From: Conus ventricosus
Taxonomy: Eukaryota; Mollusca; Gastropoda; Neogastropoda; Conidae
Direction of reading: 5' to 3'
Assembly (NCBI GenBank): GCA_018398815.1
Contig: CM031616.1
Coordinates: forward strand, 24,508,108-24,572,107
DNA length: 64,000 nt
Shown here: one piece after another, positions 57,720 through 64,000 of the stretch
Layout of the letters: each line of letters opens with the position of its first letter
How positions within the stretch are numbered: the stretch's first letter is position 1
Notes under the pieces: model-generated
What the model was told of the DNA's origin: nothing
Databases searched by the model: none
Seen by the model: the letters and a program-made list of their open reading frames with translations, nothing else
Translations under genes and position numbers: made by a program

Positions 57720-59621
57720 CGAGAGATAAAGAAGAGAGAGAGAGGGGGGGAGGGAGGGAAGAAATTTCTGGAATAAAAAGGTGTCATAACCCGTGCACAT
57801 GGCTGACCTATACACATGAGCAAATACACACATACACAGCACAAACAAGCCACACACCTGTTCTCTGTACTGATTGATGTCTTCAAAAGACTTTAGATTG
57901 TTGACAGCAAATACACAGAGGGAACCCTTTCCCCCGTTCGCATGTACTGATCTCGCATTGCACTGAAATCAAAATCAGGTCAGTCATGAAAGCAACATAA
58001 TACACAACATGAGAGGCAGGCATGGGAGCATGCAAGGTTGCCATATCATAGCATTCATGATTTTTTCTTTCCCCACTGGCAGAACCAAGCTGCTAACTGC
58101 TTTTCTCTCTTTTTTGTTTCCCCTTCTTTCAAGCACCTTGATGAAAGTTTCCAAAAACACGTGTCTCTGCCCAGAGAAGAGTGTGTGGAGGTGATGAGGG
58201 GGTAGGGGCAGGCAGGGTCGGGTGGGAAGGGAGTTCACCCACTCTGGCTCTGTGACAGTGCAATTATTGTCACCAGTGGGGACTTTGTTAAATCCTTGCA
58301 ACACGAGCCGAGTCTCATGCTCAAGTGAAGCAAAAATCTGCTGCTCATGCACTTGCTCTCACTATTTGGTGTCAAACCAGAAAAGTTTCCAGGAAAGCCA
58401 GTATGCAGATCGACCAGTTAAGCTAAACTGGATGCAAAATTCATTCCAAATTTTGAGGCAGTTCAATCCATGCTTTTTTTCTTTACACATGTCGAGGCAT
58501 TCAGACTTTTGTTGGAACAAAAAATTTCGAGTAGAATCACATGTGACATAAAATGTAACAAGCAAAAATACATTCTCCATCTTGGTGAGGAAGAAAAACA
58601 AAAACTGAAATATCGTGCCCAGAAGAAAATGTGAGTTGCTGGGCATATGACCATCACTGTTGCTCTAACCGGCTGTCTCATCTGAAAAGTTGAGCATGTT
58701 CAACTCCCGTAACAGAGTGAGTATCTGCTCTTGGATTTGCTTACCTAGGAGACCACACATGTGCAGTCTTTAAAAAGCCCCCACTCATTTTAGCTAGACT
58801 AGCCTAATGTGATATAGGGTTTAGCAGATGGTAATCTACCAATGGTATATCAGAACTGGCACTAAGGAGTACCATCAAACTAACAGTTCTGAAGTGTCTC
58901 CCTTTGCGGGTTGCTTTGTGAAAACCTGGTGTTGATAGTCCTATGTGGAACATTGGCGCAGAGAGAATAAGCATCCATGTTGTTGCCTGAGGGGGGGGAG
59001 AAGAAAGGATGGGGGTGGGGTGGTGTGACGTGTTTGGGGGGAGGGGCAAGAAAAAAGTGGTGCGAGAGCAATGCCTCTGACCGAGATGATATGGAAGATA
59101 CTGCGCACGCGCTTGCTCACTCACACACGCGCACACACACTTTTTCAAAGCACTGTAATTAAAATCATGGACATGCATAATTTTTGCCTGCAACATTAAA
59201 AAAAAAGGGCAGTTTCTACTTTCTGATCTGAACTAAATCATTCCCTCCCATTTTTCCTTTCTTGGCGGAATGAAAGGAAATGAGGGGTGTGAGTGGGAGC
59301 AGTGATGGGGGCCAGGATGGGGTAGGTGAGGCCGAGGGGCAGGAGGGAAGGAGGGAGAGGGTGGAAGGTGGAAGGAGACTGAAGGAAATGGAAAAGAAAA
59401 AGGATGAAACAGACGGAGAAGAAAAAAGCACAGAGACAGATGAAAATGAGAGAATGAAAAGGAACAGGGCAGGGGGGAGGAAGGGGAGGGGGGGGGGGGG
59501 GGGGGTGAGAGGGAGAGAGAGAGAGAGAGAGAGAGACAGAAAGAGACACTGACACTTTTTAATTGTCCAATAGCTGTACAGCCCTTACAGACAAGGGAGG
59601 ACAATTATATATGACTCAATC

Positions 59622-59689
<68 letters not shown>

Positions 59690-61303
59690 TGTGCGACAGA
59701 CAGACAGAGAGACAGACTGACAGAGAGCATAGACTGATGGAATGACAGAAAAGTAATGTGAGGGTGAGAGCCTTGAACCAGATCAAACTGATGACAGAAA
59801 CAATCTACTAGTACTACTCTTATCCCCCTGCCCCCTCTCACCATGAGAACACACTCACACACATGTGAACATACGTGTGCACGCATAAATGTAAACACAC
59901 TCAACTGTGAACACATGATGAAAAAAAAAAGAAGGAAAAAAGGTCGTATGAAGCTCGGCTCCTGCTGATCTGCATTATTGTGTACCATCTGTTACAAGGA
60001 CTACCGTTCCAACACCAGCCTACCCTAGTATTGAGTGGCCAAATTCCACTCACGTTGAGTCATCATGTCAAAGCATCAGCTGTGTCTATGTAAAATGTCC
60101 AACAATCTTGTACAGGCTAAAGGTCAAAGCTGTGCAAGCCTCACATTTTTGTCCCCACTGTCCAGGGCACAAGGTAAAATGGGAAAGGTGGGGCAGGGGG
60201 CACGGACGCTAGGTATGGATGTAAATGTTGTGGACTTCTGCTAAAATGCATGATTCTGTTGGACAGGACTGACGCCGATTTCTCTTTGAAAAAAAAAAGA
60301 AGAAAAAAAAACGATTCTGTAAGATGAAGAAAATTAGAAATTTCTATTAAGACTGGATAATTGCATGAAATGGGAATACTACTGATTTCTGTTGAACCAT
60401 ATGATTCAGCAGGATGGTGGTGCTACTGGTTTCTGTTCGAATGATGAGATTCTGCAGGATCGGGATGCTACTGATTATTGTTAAACACTGCATAATGCAA
60501 TCAGTAAACTTTACTGATATGTTCCTCTGCCAACAGTCCACAACTTTTCCATACAATTTTTTTCTTTTTTTCCTATTAAAAAAAAAAAAATCACCGATAA
60601 ACTCCCAAATCACCGATAAACACAGCTTGTCTTAGTGGGATTCTGCAACACGCGATACAGAGCTAGGCTAGCCTGTGGCTTTTACTCTTCTTTTCTGGGT
60701 GAAGCTTTCAACAACAACAACCCCTACGGGTTATCCAATCTTACAATAAAAAAAAAAGAAACCTTAAGTAACAAAGCATTGGTTTTCTATGCTCAATAGC
60801 AATTCAAAAACAATCATTACATGAATACATCCATTATGTGGTTGAGGGGGGTTGGGGTAAAACCATAAACTGATTCAGCGGAAACTTGTAAGATAAATCC
60901 AGACAAAAGTCAACATCAGAAAACACCGAACATTGGCAAGTCTTTACACACAGAGTGATCTGAATGATCACACTCTGTTTGAACACCAACATCCAAGACA
61001 ACACACATACACAAAAACCACATACACACAGTCACAGGTAGATGGTTAGAGCAGTTCTGCACGCACCTGTATTCTTCCTGCCAGCAGTGTCCAGAATGTC
61101 CAGGAGACATGTTTCCCCATCAATCACCACCTGCTTTCGGTATGAATCCTCTGCAACCATCACTTTTCAGCACCATCACCGAAGCCACCCTTAATTTACA
61201 TTGGATACCTACCTATCCATCTTCTATCTAGCTAACACACATGTTCATGCACATTCACCAGGGTATATGAGATCCTCACTCGGAAACAGACTTAGACTAC
61301 ACA

Positions 61304-61394
<91 letters not shown>

Positions 61395-62939
61395 TGTGTG
61401 TGTATGTGTGTGTGTTTAACATATGTCTGCACATGTAAAAAGCACATAATTAATGTCAAATGGTGTTTACTAAAGGGCTACAACTGTTTCATTATGGAAA
61501 AAGATGTTTAATAAAATTGCCAAGAATCTGATTCATTATGAAAATAAAGATGTTCAAGATTCTCTTACATAACGTGTGGAGTCCACATAAAAATGAATAA
61601 AATATAGCAGAGATAATTTAACGGGATGAAATTAGTTCTTACTGAGAACTGCCTTTCAAAATTTTGATTTCTGCTGCCATTCAACTTTCAAAATGATCAT
61701 CCTTAATTCAAAATTCAACCCATAATTATATAAATTTCATTTCTAAAAATTACATGAACAGATAGAAATATGAAGCTTGGGAAAAACTCGTCAGCAGAAA
61801 TATACCAGTTATTACCAGTATATGCTAGCCCAGATTGAAGTTTTAAGTATTAGAAAAAAAAAAAAAAATCACAAGGGGAGGAGGGGTAAGGAGAAAGAAC
61901 AGAATTCTTGTTGAACGTTTCACTGCACTCATGCTCTCAAACCATCACAGCATCTAACACTTGTAACTTCAGTCATTTCTAGACTGAGTATCCACAGCAA
62001 TAAAACTGATACAGGCTGACACATTAATCATTTTGTTAAGACAAAACAACTGACTTCACCTTTGAGTACTGAGTGCTTACAATGTAGAAAGGGGCACGCC
62101 GTAGCATGGTTTTTGTTCTGACATACCCTTTTTTCTTCCTTTAAGGAATTTATGAGTCTTCAGTTCAAATGTGTAACCGTTATTGAAGATCTCGACCTAG
62201 CTTTTACTATTGACTCAATCAAAGTTTTATTGCTCTTGCAGTCTAGAATATCACTCTTGCCTTGCTTTGGCTTAAGGCTGTGTCAGACCAACTGACATAG
62301 GCTAGAACACCAAGGTTACATCAAAATGTTGTTATGCTCTGCATAGTTATGCAGGGATTGTCTTCAGTCGTGACAAGCTCCTAGAATAACATCATTAGTC
62401 TCCAAAATCCCTCGAAGTCGGAGTGTGGCTGCCCACGTGAATGGGTAATCAAAAACGGTCACACACGTAATGTTCGCATCCCTAGCTGATGCATTTGTAC
62501 CTCCCTAGCTGATGCATTTGTACCATAGTGTTCATGTGTTTCGGCTGTTCGGATTATCCCTGTAGTCTTTCTGCCAGGGTACGACAACAACACCAACAGC
62601 AACTCTTGCCTGGGTACATCTGGGACACTGCAGGATCAGAATGGACTTATTTTGGTCAGAGTCTTTCCTGTGGCCATACAGCCATGAGCAGGTTATTTTA
62701 TGTTTTAAACCTTGGTGTGTATTGAAGATGCATACTTTTGATCTGTATACCTGTTGTCAAATAATATCCAGGATTTCCCCTGTAAGATCCACAACATATT
62801 TGGTTCAAAATGATTTAAACAGTAAATTCTATACACTGAAGCACTGATGAGTATGGTTTAATGGCATACAAAGAATGACAGTAGCCATAATCAGAATAAG
62901 ATCAAGTATTCTTTTTCTTACTGGCAATACCACTGGGAT

Positions 62940-63021
<82 letters not shown>

Positions 63022-63087
63022 TCCACACTATCTGAGGATCATAATGTTATGTACTCACCTATTGTTGGATCATACTCCTCAACAAAG
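44580..63087 (-). CDS. KRAS: Ras small GTPase (H/K/N-Ras type), residues 28-187; exon 1 outside window
   Basis: Membrane-bound GTPase switch acting downstream of receptor tyrosine kinases toward RAF/MAPK and PI3K. Six exons on the minus strand, all GT-AG and phase-consistent, give residues 28-187. The effector loop YDPTIEDSY, DTAGQEEY (G3), NKVD (G4) and ETSAK (G5) are present, followed by [11 protein letters not shown] and a polybasic tail ending in CQLL. Numbering is collinear with human KRAS, with no net insertion through residue 166. The P-loop and start codon lie upstream, beyond 64000. Frame-breaking one-base errors occur at codons 60-61 and in the residue 73-79 region. Invertebrates usually have one such gene, so the KRAS symbol means the pro-orthologue. 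Confidence 0.93.
45776..47262 (-). mobile_element. piggyBac-type element, internally deleted
   Basis: Perfect 14-bp terminal inverted repeats CCCTCTTGTATTCA (45776-45789 and 47249-47262) are each flanked by TTAA (45772-45775 and 47263-47266), the exclusive piggyBac target. Near the right end the motif TCTGCGCCCGTTA(C/T)GAA occurs twice, like subterminal binding repeats. Transposase remnants run on the minus strand from an ATG at 46980. It lies in the last Ras intron. Confidence 0.93.
46514..46980 (-). pseudogene. piggyBac transposase remnant
   Basis: Starts [20 protein letters not shown], acidic as in PGBD N termini. It then passes several frameshifts, with [13 protein letters not shown], and reaches [20 protein letters not shown], the region just before the catalytic core. 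The DDD core is absent, so no transposase can be made. Confidence 0.75.
47283..47326. repeat. (CA)n microsatellite
   Basis: About 44 bp of uninterrupted CA beside the piggyBac insertion and 39 bp downstream of the Ras donor at 47364. Confidence 0.95.
47365..47525 (-). CDS. KRAS: Ras exon (residues 113-166, G4 and G5 motifs)
   Basis: 161 nt, no indel. Reads LVGNKVDLP, then a divergent [19 protein letters not shown], then [19 protein letters not shown] and REIRKY. NKVD has Val at the usual Cys118 position. Acceptor ATTTCAG, donor TAT|GTGAGT. Confidence 0.95.
47526..49016 (-). other. Ras intron between residues 112 and 113
   Basis: Contains a further copy of the diverged repeat at about 47840-47990 (CACCACTGAAGAGACTAAGC, CTCATGACAACCTGGTA, TGTGGACTGCC). 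Otherwise nothing recognised. Confidence 0.7.
49017..49056 (-). CDS. KRAS: Ras exon (residues 100-112)
   Basis: A 40-nt exon reading [13 protein letters not shown] plus one base. Acceptor TTTTGCAG, donor TT|GTGAGT. No indel. Confidence 0.93.
49302..49369. repeat. Poly-G run of 68 bases
   Basis: Sixty-eight consecutive G on the plus strand, in the Ras intron between residues 99 and 100, 245 bp from the exon at 49017-49056. On the gene's sense strand it is poly-C. Confidence 0.95.
49430..49540 (-). repeat. tRNA-like repeat fragment (candidate)
   Basis: The minus strand shows TGGCTGTGTGGT and, about 80 bp on, GGTTCGAATC, resembling Pol III A and B boxes of a Leu/Ser-type tRNA. No second copy or tail seen, so this is weak. 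Confidence 0.3.
50912..50972. repeat. Poly-C run of 61 bases
   Basis: Sixty-one consecutive C on the plus strand, 1.5 kb from the poly-G run and in the opposite sense, within the same Ras intron. Confidence 0.95.
51837..55523 (-). pseudogene. LINE ORF2: endonuclease, RT, RNase H
   Basis: Starts [16 protein letters not shown]. Endonuclease motifs: [15 protein letters not shown] and [31 protein letters not shown], then a stretch broken by shifts, [10 protein letters not shown] (catalytic VDD) and [12 protein letters not shown]. RNase [27 protein letters not shown] and [10 protein letters not shown] supply the D, E and D positions. The C terminus has C..H...C spacing ([11 protein letters not shown] region) and ends NIFHLI, stop at 51837. 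Several one-base shifts are present, for example after GDFNGHN (HNLFGV then stop). Confidence 0.88.
55550..56849 (-). pseudogene. LINE ORF1, gag-like with CCHC zinc knuckles
   Basis: Probable start MAFSKT at 56849. Segments in order: [38 protein letters not shown], an RRM-like [18 protein letters not shown], then [21 protein letters not shown] and [16 protein letters not shown] (three clustered zinc knuckles), [12 protein letters not shown], and an end in [13 protein letters not shown] with TGA at 55550. At least three frameshifts, including a likely missing C before HKQLNSSKG near 56520. Binds LINE RNA by family knowledge. It ends 26 bp before the ORF2 ATG. Confidence 0.85.
57640..57735. repeat. 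(AG)n tract in Ras intron
   Basis: Interrupted (AG)n; on the Ras sense strand it is (CU)n, beginning about 120 nt downstream of the exon 57858-57962 donor. Confidence 0.9.
57858..57962 (-). CDS. KRAS: Ras exon (residues 65-99), two extra bases
   Basis: Reads [11 protein letters not shown], shifts, then [20 protein letters not shown]. Extra bases are in AAA (57928-57930) and CCC (57920-57922, sense strand). Observed 105 nt against 103 expected from phase. Acceptor ATTTCAG, donor CAG|GTGTGT. Confidence 0.92.
57963..61066 (-). other. Ras intron between residues 65 exon halves
   Basis: Contains blocks of the diverged repeat family (58230-58310 and 58850-58970), (AG)n at 59513-59535 and 59626-59688, and a poly-G near 59490-59505. 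Three similar phrases of TTCTG-ATG-T-CTACTG type occur at 60370-60480. No gene recognised. Confidence 0.7.
59626..59688. repeat. (AG)n microsatellite
   Basis: About 62 bp of uninterrupted (AG)n, continuing into GTGTG and (GACA)n-like sequence. Confidence 0.95.
61067..61150 (-). CDS. KRAS: Ras exon (residues 37-65, switch II start), one base missing
   Basis: Reads [24 protein letters not shown] and then, one frame over, QEEY. One C is missing in the GGC|CAG of codons 60-61 (about 61079-61081). Observed 84 nt against 85 needed for the phase of both neighbours. Acceptor TTGCAG, donor TACAG|GTGCGT. Confidence 0.92.
61307..61394. repeat. (AG)n microsatellite in Ras intron
   Basis: Lies 157-244 nt upstream of the acceptor of the exon at 61067-61150; (CU)n on the sense strand. 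Confidence 0.95.
62941..63022. repeat. (AG)n microsatellite next to the Ras microexon
   Basis: Starts 36 nt downstream of the microexon donor (63058); (CU)n on the sense strand, about 80 nt. Confidence 0.95.
63059..63087 (-). CDS. KRAS: Ras exon, 29-nt microexon (residues 28-36, switch I)
   Basis: CTTTCAG acceptor, then one base completing His27, FVEEYDPTI, one base of Glu37, and the donor ATAG|GTGAGT. It isolates the effector loop on a 29-nt exon. Vertebrate Ras genes do not have the intron at codon 27. Confidence 0.92.
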
Positions 63088-63664
63088 CTGAAAGAAAGGA
63101 CAATAACATGCTTTGAATGTAACCTTAGCAGAATAATTTGATCATTCATCATAAAAAAGCCTAGATTTAGATAGCTACTTCTTCATCTTCTTCTACATCT
63201 GCTTCCCTACCAGACTAAATCTACATCAAATGGTCTACCTTGAGAAAACGTACTTTAATATCTGTTACGATTTATTATTTCTATGAAAAAAAAAAAAAAA
63301 AAAAAAAAATCAAAGTCTACAGGAACAATCAGACATTACAATCTTGAAGAATGCACCCATTTTCGTAATATAGAAAATTCTGCTAAGGCCACAGATCACA
63401 GATTTCTGGCCTTTACCATTTGCTTACATCTTTATGCAAGGCTTGGATGGAAAGGCCTTATCAATATTTAACACCCTGCTGTTCTGCTAGCATAAGTTAT
63501 TGCCGAGAAGAAAAAACAACAACAAAAAAACCCTACTGAATGTTACTATGGGTACACGCACACCCACATACAACAAAAACGGCTGATAATATAATTTAAA
63601 CTTGCTTTGTTAGTAAATGTCGAGTCTGAATTATTCTAAAAGTAGAACAGTTAAATAAAACAGG

Positions 63665-63668
<4 letters not shown>

Positions 63669-63715
<47 letters not shown>
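63669..63715. repeat. (TA)n microsatellite
   Basis: About 47 bp of uninterrupted TA in the first visible Ras intron. Confidence 0.95.
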
Positions 63716-63718
<3 letters not shown>

Positions 63719-63809
63719 CAGTATATTTAAAGTGCCTAAAACAATTTTTTAAGTGCTCAACCCCTTGGGGAGCAACATTAGTTAAAACAAGTAAAAAGAG
63801 GAATCTTAA

Positions 63810-64000
63810 AACTATCTACAAATTTGTTTCGAGCGCGTTCTCCACACCAAGAAAACATTACTACACAGCAACAATGAAACCTGGATCAGGAAAACCAACA
63901 GAAACTCAACATTCAACGTAACCATGGGATCATATGATGGTGCAGAAACATGTGAACTGGTCGGACTATTCATGCTGTCCAACATCAAGAAAAAACTCGG
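63810..64000 (+). pseudogene. Retroelement reverse transcriptase fragment, runs off the window
   Basis: Opens after a stop at 63807 and reads FERVLHTKKTLLHSNNETW, then NVTMGSYDGAETCELVGL and FMLSNIKKKLG to the last base. VTMG(S/A)YDGAE(T/V)CELVG is a signature I recall from invertebrate retroelement RTs in which a YRDDG motif follows. The element family is not certain. Opposite strand to Ras. Confidence 0.6.

Noticed and set aside
57984..58352. 122-codon ORF next to a Ras exon as an extra Ras exon
   Set aside because: It lacks any Ras motif, and the phase of the flanking exons is already satisfied.
59233..59604. Serine/proline-rich ORFs near 59.2-59.6 kb
   Set aside because: Produced by (AG)n, poly-G and purine-rich low-complexity sequence.

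Overview
This is a 64 kb piece of an invertebrate nuclear genome, most likely a gastropod mollusc or another lophotrochozoan. The evidence is two intron-rich metazoan genes, abundant CA/GT and AG/CT microsatellites, TTAGGG-type telomeric repeats, tRNA-headed SINEs and several LINE families with molluscan character. Species assignment is inference. There is no bacterial-style gene organisation, CRISPR array or operon.

Two host genes can be reconstructed exon by exon, both on the minus strand. The left gene (1068-23913) is a complete DNAJC25, a J-domain membrane protein of the ER/secretory pathway, in ten coding exons including a 29-nt microexon. The right gene (44580 to beyond 64000) is a Ras small GTPase, the H/K/N-Ras type. 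Its last six coding exons are here and encode residues 28 to 187, ending in a polybasic tail and a CQLL prenylation box; the exon for residues 1 to 27 lies outside the window. All splice junctions used are GT-AG and phase-compatible. Several exons carry single-base gains or losses, mostly in runs of two or three identical bases, that break the reading frame while leaving splice sites and protein similarity intact. I read these as long-read consensus errors rather than pseudogenisation.

The rest is intronic and intergenic sequence filled with mobile DNA. DNAJC25 introns hold a hAT-like non-autonomous transposon (3027-4065), a tRNA-derived SINE (7724-8253), a 59-bp LINE tail insertion (8941-8999), a 48-bp tandem repeat, and a 5.5-kb Ty3/gypsy-like LTR retrotransposon (10733-16190). 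That element has 1.35-kb LTRs, a 5-bp target duplication and an internal deletion. The interval between the genes (about 23.9-44.5 kb) holds LINE fragments of at least four kinds, a TTAGGG array inside an inverted-repeat cassette (26442-26801), a second SINE, a nearly complete CR1-like LINE ORF (33535-35850), a perfect 76-bp triplication and a 33-bp degenerate satellite. Ras introns hold a piggyBac-type element with TTAA targets (45776-47262) and a full-length 5.9-kb LINE with ORF1, endonuclease, RT and RNase H (51636-57576), plus 68-nt poly-G and 61-nt poly-C runs and several (AG)n tracts.

The most interesting signals are the telomeric array between mirrored GC-rich repeats, nested 3' stem-loops shared by the LINE families, very short LINE tail insertions with target duplications, an LTR element whose integrase lies upstream of the RNase H end (Gmr1-like order), and SINEs with a common head and different tails. 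I found no clearly new multi-gene biological system.
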